A DNA stretch of 41,487 nt, taken from assembly GCA_945861245.1 (NCBI GenBank), contig CAMAUE010000033.1, positions 1 through 41,487 on the forward strand, in the 5' to 3' direction. The notes under the pieces were generated by a model. It had not been told where the DNA came from. It was given only the letters and a program-made list of their open reading frames with translations, and did not search any database. The position numbers and the translations under genes were made by a program. Shown piece after piece: positions 19,470 through 26,228 of this stretch (position 1 is the first letter of the stretch; every line of letters begins with the position of its first letter). This DNA comes from Singulisphaera sp. GP187. GTDB lineage: Bacteria > Planctomycetota > Planctomycetia > Gemmatales > Gemmataceae.

Positions 19470-20195
19470 CTAATCCATCACATGCTTGTTGATCCGCGGA
19501 TACTCGATGAAGAGCTTGCTGATGTTGGCCGCGATTCGGAGCAAAAACACGCCGCGGAATTGGCCAGGGTTCGCTGTGCCTGCATCGATGGGCCCGCTGG
19601 TACCGGGATACTGCGTACGAAAGTCTTTGGTGTAGATTTTGCGATCGACGTCTTTACTGTTCACGTCATACAAATCGACGACGATGTCGGTATTGCCACG
19701 AAACATCGCGGGATAGGTGTTTTTCTCGTACAGCGTCATCTCGCCAATCGACATTTCCAGCACGTAGTCGGCTTTGAATTGTTTGCCAAGTTCAACTTTG
19801 TTTACATGACCGGTCGCCAGTTGCTTGTGGAAAGCACCGCGAATCTCGGAGGCTGGCACGATCTTCAGTTTGTGCTTGTTGTCCTGCGCATTTCTGCGAA
19901 GTGTCTGTGCAACGAGGTCTGCGAGTTCGATGTCGGCGCCGGCCAACTCCTGTTTCAACGGCGGTCTCTCGAAATGGCACAGCACGGCAACTGTAACTTC
20001 TTTTTCCCCAACAAACAGATACTCCTTCTCGCCCTTGAATATCTTGTGCTCCGGTTGAATGGTGTCCTCCGGAAACAGGAACCCGAACGTCGCCGGGTTG
20101 CAGCCGATGGAGCACCACGCCAGAAACCCGCTCAGGACCAGCATCCATCGCCAACGATAGCGTGAACCGACCCATAGCGTGTGTTTACTTTTCAT
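19470..20195 (-). CDS. Putative lipoprotein of unknown function
   Basis: A 241-residue protein with an N-terminal hydrophobic segment ending in a lipobox (WCSIGC), so it should be lipid-anchored. The body has an alpha/beta pattern with VTVAVLCHFERPP, KLKIVPASEIRGAF and ADYVLEMSIGEMTLYEK, similar in style to TolB-N or LpoB/CsgG-type anchor proteins, but I do not recognise the family with certainty. The ATG at 20195 has GGAGGAG seven bases upstream; a frame open to 20228 is not supported. DUF2752 lies just upstream on the same strand (39 bases), so the two are probably cotranscribed. Confidence 0.85.
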   Translation of the reverse strand: MKSKHTLWVGSRYRWRWMLVLSGFLAWCSIGCNPATFGFLFPEDTIQPEHKIFKGEKEYLFVGEKEVTVAVLCHFERPPLKQELAGADIELADLVAQTLRRNAQDNKHKLKIVPASEIRGAFHKQLATGHVNKVELGKQFKADYVLEMSIGEMTLYEKNTYPAMFRGNTDIVVDLYDVNSKDVDRKIYTKDFRTQYPGTSGPIDAGTANPGQFRGVFLLRIAANISKLFIEYPRINKHVMD

Positions 20196-20234
20196 GAGCA
20201 CTCCTCCGTGAGAGCGAATCCGCATCAAACGCGG

Positions 20235-20870
20235 TCAGAAGAACCATTCGAGTATCAACACGATGGCCCAACGGCCGAACAGCATTACCAAAAAAACCAT
20301 CGCCAGCCGAAAGACGACCATCTCAAGCTGGCGGACAATCACAATCCGTCCGAGAAACGCACTAGCCAGCGCCCACGGCACGAACAACAGCCCGAAGCCC
20401 GCCAGCGCCGTGCCCGCGAAGTTCGCCTTCATCGAGTTCCAAACATCCGCGTGCATCAGCAACGAGAAGCTCGTCGTCATGCCGCACGAGGGGCACGGGA
20501 TCGTCGTCAGCATTTTGAAGTTGCATTCGGGCAACCCCAGCTGCTGATGCGTGCCCATACGCAACGGTCCGCCGTCCGTGTAGGGATTCAAATACACCGC
20601 GATGGACAACACGATTACCCACGGCACGGTAAGCCCAAAGAGCAACAATCGCCCCCAGCGCGGCAGCGGTTCGGGGCGATCGAATGTGTCATCTTCATCC
20701 TCGATCGTTTCTAGGTCGATGATCTCTTCCTGAGCATCGGTAATGGATTTCGGTGGAGGGTTAATAACGGAACTCCAAATACAGTGCAAGCCCAATCTGT
20801 TAGCCGGGCGCGCAAGCGACGGGGCTACCAAGTGTGTTGGAATTCTTCGCACGGTTGGATAACGTCGCAT
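20235..20870 (-). CDS. DUF2752 membrane protein
   Basis: A protein of up to 211 residues with an acidic cytoplasmic N terminus, at least three membrane segments (LLLFGLTVPWVIVLSIAVYL, FAGTALAGFGLLFVPWALA, then AMVFLVMLFGRWAIVLIL) and the DUF2752 signature IPCPSCGMTTSF. Function is unknown for the family. The start is uncertain: the ATG at 20870 is followed by codons that include sequence of the GTTAGCCGG-type repeat, so the natural N terminus may begin later at a non-ATG codon. It precedes the lipoprotein gene. Confidence 0.8.
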   Translation of the reverse strand: MRRYPTVRRIPTHLVAPSLARPANRLGLHCIWSSVINPPPKSITDAQEEIIDLETIEDEDDTFDRPEPLPRWGRLLLFGLTVPWVIVLSIAVYLNPYTDGGPLRMGTHQQLGLPECNFKMLTTIPCPSCGMTTSFSLLMHADVWNSMKANFAGTALAGFGLLFVPWALASAFLGRIVIVRQLEMVVFRLAMVFLVMLFGRWAIVLILEWFF

Positions 20871-21012
20871 TTTCGGACGAATCGAACCTTTTCCGAGCCG
20901 CGACCGTCAGGGAGCGGCCGACAGTGTGCGCACGGCAGCTTGTCGGCGGCTCCCTGACGGTCGCGGCTCGGAAAAACGATAAACCCAACCGTCGAAGGTG
21001 TATTGTACACCA
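20845..21012. repeat. Nested palindromic element of about 165 bp, copy 1
   Basis: The inner arms 20889-20923 and 20941-20975 pair over 35 bases with one mismatch; they start TTTTCCGAGCCGCGACCGTC. The flanks (TTCGCACGGTTGG... on the left, AACCGTCGAAGGTG on the right) also recur, in the same order, around the copy at 32775-32940. No coding capacity is seen. It lies between the divergent DUF2752 and DUF5131 genes and overlaps the 5' end of the longest DUF2752 frame. Outer limits are approximate. Confidence 0.82.
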
Positions 21013-21080
21013 GGCGAAACCGGATAGGCAAGCGAACGCACAATGTTCGGCGCAAGTGACGAAAATCGTAAACTACCCCT

Positions 21081-21824
21081 ATGGGCCAACAATCCGCCAT
21101 CGAATGGACCGAAGCAACCTGGAATCCGCTGACCGGGTGCGACAAGATTTCGCCTGGCTGCGCCAATTGCTATGCCGAGCGCATGTCACTCCGCTTACGG
21201 CTCATGGGGCAATCGAACTATCGCAACGGCTTCGACCTCACGCTGCATCCGCACGCCCTCGAGTTGCCGTTGAAGTGGAAGAAACCGCAGCGGATATTCG
21301 TCAATTCCATGAGCGATTTGTTTCACAAGGATGTCCCGATCGAGTTCATCCAACAGGTATTTGCGACGATGCGAAAGGCGTCCTGGCATCGCTTCCAGAT
21401 TCTCACGAAGCGTGCCGATCGGTTGGCGGCGCTCAATCGCGAGATCGATTGGCCTGCGAATGTCTGGATGGGCGTCAGCGTCGAGTCGGCCGACTATACG
21501 TCTCGCATCGACCATCTTTGCACGACCGGCGCGGCGGTACGGTTTCTGTCGGTCGAACCATTGCTCGGCGCGATTTCGACGCTCGACCTGCGTGACATCC
21601 ACTGGGTGATCGTCGGCGGCGAGTCCGGCCCTGGCGCCAGGCCGATGCGCGAGGAATGGGTGCTCGACATCCGCGATCAATGTCAGGCCGCTGGCGTGCC
21701 GTTCTTCTTCAAGCAATGGGGCGGAGTGAACAAAAAACGCACAGGCCGCGAACTGCAAGGCCGAACCTGGGACGAAATGCCGACGCCCCTTGGCCCGGCC
21801 ATCCCAAAGCACGCAGTCTCTTAG
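21081..21824 (+). CDS. DUF5131 family protein (phage Gp37/Gp68-like)
   Basis: A 247-residue protein that I recognise as DUF5131, the family annotated after phage Gp37/Gp68. The N terminus [14 protein letters not shown] and a Cys cluster C20-x6-C27-x2-C30 ([15 protein letters not shown]) are hallmarks. Further motifs are [33 protein letters not shown] and [13 protein letters not shown], with C-terminal FFFKQWGG. The Cys spacing recalls iron-sulfur sites, but function is not established. It has no phage neighbours here. The ATG follows a repeat element and no clear ribosome binding site is visible. Confidence 0.92.
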   Translation: MGQQSAIEWTEATWNPLTGCDKISPGCANCYAERMSLRLRLMGQSNYRNGFDLTLHPHALELPLKWKKPQRIFVNSMSDLFHKDVPIEFIQQVFATMRKASWHRFQILTKRADRLAALNREIDWPANVWMGVSVESADYTSRIDHLCTTGAAVRFLSVEPLLGAISTLDLRDIHWVIVGGESGPGARPMREEWVLDIRDQCQAAGVPFFFKQWGGVNKKRTGRELQGRTWDEMPTPLGPAIPKHAVS

Positions 21825-21946
21825 GGCATTCATTGTTGCCACGAGCCGTGAATTGGGTTAGCCAATTATTTGCGCACGGTGTATATTGCCTCTTGTATCC
21901 CGTCACGGCGACGGAATTGGCCCCGGCAGGGATTGGTTGGCAAGCT

Positions 21947-22969
21947 ATGAGCGAAGAACGTCCCCCATCGTCGCGCCCGCGCTGCCGACGTCTTACTGGC
22001 GTTCGCGTCCTTTCCACCGGAAGCTACGTTCCCGATGGTATCGTGACGAACGAGCATCTCCACAAACGGCTCGGTTTCGATTCCGATTGGATCGTGAAGC
22101 GCACCGGAATTTTCGAACGCCGACACGCCCTGCCCCATCAAGCCACAAGCGACCTTTGCTATCAGGCAGCCCGGCGTTGTATTGACGCCGCCGGCGTGAA
22201 ACCGTCGGACATCGATCTTTGCTTGGTCGGAACCTTCACGCCCGACATGTCATTTCCGTCCACGGCGTGTCTAATCCAAGATCAACTCAAGCTTAACTGC
22301 CCCGCGGTGGACTTACAAGCCGCCTGCGCGGGGTTCATGTACGCCTTCATCACCGGTGCCGCCTATATCGCCTCTGGCGCCAGCGACCTCGCGCTCATCA
22401 TCGGCGGCGACGCCAACTCGCGCGTCGTCAATCCCGACGACATCAAAACCTATCCTCTGTTCGGCGACGGCGCCGGCGCGGTGCTCTTAACGCGTGGCCG
22501 ACCCGATCAGGGCATCCTCGGCTACAGCCTCGGCGCCGATGGTTCGGGCGGCGATCTCCTCAGCCGACCCGCGTGTGGCAGCCGCATGCCGCCGACGCCC
22601 GAACTGTTGGCCAAGGGTTTGCACTACATGTACATGGATGGTCGAGCCGTCTTCCGCTGGGCCGTCGCGATCTTGTGCGACACCATTCAAGATGTCTTGA
22701 CCTACGCCAACATGACGCCCGACATGGTGAACCTATATATTCCCCATCAAGCGAATATCCGCATCATCAATGCCGCCATTGACGTGTTGCGCATTCCGCG
22801 GTCTAGGGTGTATAATAACCTTGAGAAGTACGGCAACACCTCCGCCGGCTCGATTCCGCTCGCGCTCGACGAAGCGATGCAGGACAAACGCATCAAGGAA
22901 AACGACCTCGTCGTGATGAGCGGATTCGGCGCCGGCCTCGCTTGGGGCACGGCACTCGTGCGCTGGTGA
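21947..22969 (+). CDS. fabH: 3-oxoacyl-ACP synthase III (FabH-like)
   Basis: A 340-residue KAS III-type condensing enzyme, starting fatty-acid synthesis by joining acetyl-CoA to malonyl-ACP in the classic case. The catalytic triad is present: Cys127 in DLQAACAGFMYA, His267 in IPHQANIRII and Asn297 in KYGNTSAGSIP. Other marks are SDWIVKRTGIFERR and the C-terminal GFGAGLAWGTALVRW. Length is slightly above E. coli FabH because of a basic N terminus. The ATG at 21947 is chosen; the frame is open upstream into the DUF5131 gene, which is out of frame and clearly not part of it. No other fatty-acid genes are adjacent. Confidence 0.94.
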   Translation: MSEERPPSSRPRCRRLTGVRVLSTGSYVPDGIVTNEHLHKRLGFDSDWIVKRTGIFERRHALPHQATSDLCYQAARRCIDAAGVKPSDIDLCLVGTFTPDMSFPSTACLIQDQLKLNCPAVDLQAACAGFMYAFITGAAYIASGASDLALIIGGDANSRVVNPDDIKTYPLFGDGAGAVLLTRGRPDQGILGYSLGADGSGGDLLSRPACGSRMPPTPELLAKGLHYMYMDGRAVFRWAVAILCDTIQDVLTYANMTPDMVNLYIPHQANIRIINAAIDVLRIPRSRVYNNLEKYGNTSAGSIPLALDEAMQDKRIKENDLVVMSGFGAGLAWGTALVRW

Positions 22970-22978
22970 GGCCGTCTT

Positions 22979-23035
22979 GTTAGCCGGACTCGCAAGCGAC
23001 GGTGAGCGCGTTCGTCGCTCGCGCGTCCGGCTAAC
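22979..23035. repeat. Inverted repeat, GTTAGCCGGACTCGC family
   Basis: Arms 22979-23001 and 23013-23035 match at 21 of 23 positions around an 11-base loop. It lies ten bases after the fabH stop and before the small membrane protein. A single arm of the same kind (TTAGCCGGGCGCGCAAGCGACG) occurs near 20799-20820. Confidence 0.88.
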
Positions 23036-23056
23036 GAACCACTCCTGGAGCCTATC

Positions 23057-23308
23057 ATGCAACTCTTCGCAGGCATGCCGTGGCCGCACTTGACCGACAT
23101 CGCGAAATTGCGGATCGAGAACATCTCGTTCTTTCTCGCGGGCTTTCTGCTGTCCGCGCTGTTCATCAGGGTGCAGAGCAAAGCGGTGCTGTTCGTGATG
23201 GCCGACGGGACCGTCCGAGCGGTGCGGCCCGAAATCGACAGCAACGTGCTGCGCGCCTTGGCCACGCCGCGCGGCGGAGAGATGGTTCAACTGGATGAAC
23301 TGGAATGA
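23057..23308 (+). CDS. Small single-pass membrane protein, unknown
   Basis: An 83-residue protein with one membrane helix (ISFFLAGFLLSALFIRV, about residues 23-39) and a short C-terminal soluble part containing VMADGTVRAVRPEID. It has no recognised domain. The ATG at 23057 has GGAG seven bases upstream, which together with the membrane helix supports it as real. It follows fabH on the same strand, separated by an inverted repeat, and converges on the HEAT/TPR gene. Confidence 0.6.
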   Translation: MQLFAGMPWPHLTDIAKLRIENISFFLAGFLLSALFIRVQSKAVLFVMADGTVRAVRPEIDSNVLRALATPRGGEMVQLDELE

Positions 23309-23334
23309 ACCGCAATCGCCGCATGGCGCGATGC

Positions 23335-23354
23335 GAGCGCTAAGCCGCAAGCGG
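23335..23354. repeat. Half element, GAGCGCTAAGCCGCAAGCGG
   Basis: One arm of the family seen complete at 39189-39250. No full partner arm is adjacent, though GAGCGCTAAGCCGC and the region before it (GCATGGCGCGATGC) could fold weakly. It lies between the convergent small membrane protein and HEAT/TPR genes. Confidence 0.65.
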
Positions 23355-23359
23355 ACGGA

Positions 23360-24061
23360 TCAGCGTTTGCCTTCTTCGCCGAGCATGCGTTCCAACGACA
23401 CGATCGTTTCGCGGATGTTGTGCAGGTTCGGGTTGATGCGGCTCGCTCGGCGATAGATGCGTAGGGCGGCGCGCAATTTCTTCTGTTTCATGAAGCACTG
23501 GCCCATGCCGGTAGCGGCGCCGAAATGATGCGGGTTGAGCCGCATCGCCTTCTCGCAATCGCGAATCGCCTGGACATAGTCGCCGCGTTTGAAGTGCACA
23601 ATCGCGCGTTGGTTGTAAGCCTCGGCAAAGCGCGGGGCTTTGGCAAGGAGCGCGTCGAAGCCAGCGAGGATGATCACTGCGTCCTCGTCTTTAGCGATCA
23701 GGCGCATGAGGCGTTGCAATTCCTGGTTGTTGTCGGTGGAATCGCCACGCTGCCAAATCGCCCAAAGCGATTCGGTGGCGATTCGGCGAACCGATTCGTC
23801 CTCGTCGTGCAGACAGAGGGCAACGGTCGGGCTGATTTTGATCGACCCCATCAGGCCGAGAGCGAGCACGGCCGCTTGACGCGTATCGGTGTCTGGGGCG
23901 AAGAGCAGGCGTTCCAGAGTCGATTCGAGGTAGCGTGCCTCGACAGCACGCTTATAGCGGAGCAGGGCTTTGCGATATTCTCGGGGCCAATTGACCGGTT
24001 CTTCGTCGGTATGGCGTTCGGGCAGCAGCTGAAAATACTGTAATATAAGCGGTTGCACCAC
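23360..24061 (-). CDS. HEAT- and TPR-repeat protein
   Basis: A 233-residue, probably cytosolic helical scaffold. Residues about 50-110 carry HEAT-like repeats (DTRQAAVLALGLMGSIK, DESVRRIATESLWAIW). From about residue 145 three TPR units follow (FAEAYNQRAIVHFKRGDYVQ, AIRDCEKAMRLNPHHFGAAT, LRAALRIYRRASRINPNLHN). Such proteins mediate protein-protein contacts; the partner is unknown. The start appears to be one of two consecutive GTG codons at 24056-24061. The BON protein gene is about 180 bases upstream on the same strand. Confidence 0.85.
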   Translation of the reverse strand: MVQPLILQYFQLLPERHTDEEPVNWPREYRKALLRYKRAVEARYLESTLERLLFAPDTDTRQAAVLALGLMGSIKISPTVALCLHDEDESVRRIATESLWAIWQRGDSTDNNQELQRLMRLIAKDEDAVIILAGFDALLAKAPRFAEAYNQRAIVHFKRGDYVQAIRDCEKAMRLNPHHFGAATGMGQCFMKQKKLRAALRIYRRASRINPNLHNIRETIVSLERMLGEEGKR

Positions 24062-24174
24062 GACGACACCTTATTACGTAGGGAATGAAATGATGTTGAT
24101 GCCACGGGTGCTCCGTCACCGTCCTACATGCGTTTTAGAAAAACCGAAACGAGATGCAACCCCTAAAGCAATCA

Positions 24175-24191
24175 GCTATCAGCTTTCAGCT
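24175..24191. repeat. 17-bp inverted repeat, left partner
   Basis: AGCTATCAGCTTTCAGC here is the exact reverse complement of 25294-25310, so the two copies flank the BON-domain gene about 1.1 kb apart. The sequence is of a kind found as short intergenic repeats in many genomes. Confidence 0.75.
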
Positions 24192-24236
24192 ATTAGCCCG
24201 AGTTTTTGTAGGGCTGAGCGTTGAGAGCAACAAATT

Positions 24237-24956
24237 TTATTGCTCCACTCGATCACCAATAACGACGCCGACGACGCCCGGCAATCTTGCGATCATCTGG
24301 GCGGCTTCGACGAGAGCGCCGGCGTCCGCGCCGCGCAAATAGACGCGGCCTTCGCTGACGGCGAATTGCATCGTGCGAAACGCCGGCTGACTCTGCAAGG
24401 CCGAGCGCACTGCATCGGCGAGGAGCGGGGCGCCGAGCGTTGGCCGGTCCGACGGAGGCGACGCTTTTGCCGAGGCCGGGGTGGCGTTGGGTTGCTTCGC
24501 CGGCTTGTCGGTCGCTGTCATCGGAAGCTCTTGCTTCGCCAATACGCCCGGCGCACCCGTCGGCGCCCGCAGGGATTCCTTCGGAAGCGGCGGCGGCAAT
24601 CGATCCGGGAGATGCGTCGGGGGGAGTTGAATTCGCAACGGCCTCTTGATCGCTTCAATCGGCTCGCACACGAACAACTCATTCCGCACGTCCGCCAACC
24701 CCGGCATCGTCCGCACGCACAGCTCCGCCCGAAACACCACCTCCGCGCTAGGCACCGGCCCCCACAGCACCAGCACGCGATCCTGCACGATCACGCCGAT
24801 GTTCCAGGCCACCAAATCGGGATCCTCGTGAAGCAATCGCCGAGCGAGGATCGTCTGCAACACGTCGCGATCGCCATCGATCGGAACCTGCAGACTACCT
24901 GCTTGCACCGAGTTTGCTCGCGCCAGAAACATGGCGAAGACGAAAAACAATCGCAT
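24237..24956 (-). CDS. Exported protein with two BON-like domains
   Basis: A 239-residue protein with a short signal peptide (MRLFFVFAMFLARANSVQA). The first BON-like domain (about residues 27-95) reads DVLQTILARRLLHEDPDLVA, WNIGVIVQDRVLVLWGPVPS, then PGLADVRNELFV; a Pro/Ala-rich linker follows; the second (about 165-239) reads FAVSEGRVYLRGADAG and LPGVVGVVIGDRVEQ. BON domains bind membranes or phospholipid in periplasmic proteins. The start at 24956 is chosen because the signal peptide begins there; a frame open to 25067 has no such support. A perfect 17-base inverted pair flanks the gene. Confidence 0.82.
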   Translation of the reverse strand: MRLFFVFAMFLARANSVQAGSLQVPIDGDRDVLQTILARRLLHEDPDLVAWNIGVIVQDRVLVLWGPVPSAEVVFRAELCVRTMPGLADVRNELFVCEPIEAIKRPLRIQLPPTHLPDRLPPPLPKESLRAPTGAPGVLAKQELPMTATDKPAKQPNATPASAKASPPSDRPTLGAPLLADAVRSALQSQPAFRTMQFAVSEGRVYLRGADAGALVEAAQMIARLPGVVGVVIGDRVEQ

Positions 24957-25376
24957 GGCACAATCACCGATTTTCGAACAGGCTCTTCCATGAGACGATT
25001 GCGGACTCCCTAGCTCCACACATTCATTCTCCCAGACTACACGTCGGATTGAAATAGACATGGGCAAAAATCGCCATCGTTTTGAGCGCGGCGCGTTAAA
25101 CTATGCGCGACGTGCGGGCTATCCCAGCATGAAAAATCGCGATGGGGCTCGGATTCGCTAAAGTTCCGGGAACAAGCTATCAGCCAAAGCAGCGTGCGTA
25201 TCGTTAAACGATGATCCGGTCGGACGCGTAAGATTCCGATGCGTACTTCTCGCGGAGCGAGAAGGCTCTGAACGTGTGTTAAGTTCCTGATTGGCTGAAA
25301 GCTGATAGCTAAACCGCTAAGATGGACACGACTCCCAACTAACCAACACAGCTACTCCATTTTGAGGAAAACGAAC
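24957..25376. other. 420-bp intergenic region between the divergent BON and SOD genes
   Basis: No gene was recognised. It holds the right partner of the 17-base inverted repeat (25294-25310), a related AGCTATCAGCC at 25173-25183, and a short hairpin TTCTCGCGGAGCGAGAA at 25246-25262. Promoters for both genes should be here, but no sequence stands out. Confidence 0.5.
25294..25310. repeat. 17-bp inverted repeat, right partner
   Basis: Exact reverse complement of 24175-24191. It lies about 65 bases before the superoxide dismutase start, so it may overlap its promoter or leader. Confidence 0.75.
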
Positions 25377-26093
25377 ATGACGATTGTGACACGACGCCAA
25401 ATGCTCGCCACGGTCGCGGGCGGCATCGCGGCATCCGCTGTGCCTGCGTTCGGGCAGGCGACTGCCCAACCGCCGGCCGGGCCGTTCAGTCTGCCGCGGT
25501 TGGCCTATGCTTTCGATGCGCTCGAAGTCGCGATCGACGCTCGGACGATGGAGATCCATCACGGGCGCCATCATCAAACTTACGTCACCGGCCTGAACAC
25601 GGCGGTCATGGGCAATGCCGAATTGGCACGGCGACCGCTCGATCAGATTCTCCGCAACATTAACCAGGTTCCTGAAGCGATTCGGCAGGCTGTCATCAAC
25701 CACGGCGGCGGGCATTACAATCACACGCTGTTCTGGGAGACTATGGCGCCAAACGCCGGCGGGAATCCCACGGGAATGCTGGCCGAGGCGATCAACTCCA
25801 CGTTCACGAACTTCGATACGTTCAAAACACAGTTTCGCACCGCCGCCTTGGGACGATTCGGCAGCGGCTGGGCCTGGCTGGTTTACGCGAACAATCGCCT
25901 ACAGATTGCCCACACAGCAAATCAGGACTGCCCGCTAATGACTGGCGCGGTGCCGTTGCTTGGCCTGGACGTGTGGGAGCACGCGTACTACCTCCGCTAT
26001 CAAAACCGCCGAGTCGATTATATCGATGGCTGGTGGCGCGTCGTCAACTGGACGGCCGTGGCGACACGCTTCAACCAGGCTCGGCAAGGATAA
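25377..26093 (+). CDS. Tat-exported Fe/Mn superoxide dismutase
   Basis: A 238-residue superoxide dismutase that converts superoxide to oxygen and hydrogen peroxide. The N terminus is a twin-arginine leader (TRRQMLATVAGGIAAS, ending near AFGQA), so it acts outside the cytoplasm. The metal ligands are visible: His in MEIHHGRHHQTYV, His in HYNHTLFWE, and Asp and His in LGLDVWEHAYYLRYQNRR. Iron or manganese use cannot be settled. The ATG at 25377 has GAGGA eight bases upstream; a TTG 15 bases earlier lies inside that ribosome binding site and is unlikely. Confidence 0.95.
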   Translation: MTIVTRRQMLATVAGGIAASAVPAFGQATAQPPAGPFSLPRLAYAFDALEVAIDARTMEIHHGRHHQTYVTGLNTAVMGNAELARRPLDQILRNINQVPEAIRQAVINHGGGHYNHTLFWETMAPNAGGNPTGMLAEAINSTFTNFDTFKTQFRTAALGRFGSGWAWLVYANNRLQIAHTANQDCPLMTGAVPLLGLDVWEHAYYLRYQNRRVDYIDGWWRVVNWTAVATRFNQARQG

Positions 26094-26146
26094 AATGCTA
26101 TTTGCCGCGCCGCCCGAAGAATTGCAATAGTGCCAATCGGAATCGA

Positions 26147-26204
26147 CAGAGCCGGAAGCGTAAGCGACGGTCAGAATGAACCGACGCTCACGCTTCCGGC
26201 TCTG
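26147..26204. repeat. Inverted repeat, CAGAGCCGGAAGCGTAAGCG family
   Basis: The 24-base arms 26147-26170 and 26181-26204 differ at two positions around a ten-base loop. It lies between the convergent SOD gene and the eight-repeat lipoprotein gene. The same family closes the 731-residue helicase-associated gene at 36887-36952. Confidence 0.9.
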
Positions 26205-26228
26205 GGTGCCTCGCCAAATGCGCGGATA

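Noticed and set aside
21656..21946. N-terminal extension of the FabH-like protein
   Set aside because: It overlaps the DUF5131 gene in another frame and shows no conserved sequence; the KAS III fold starts after 21947.
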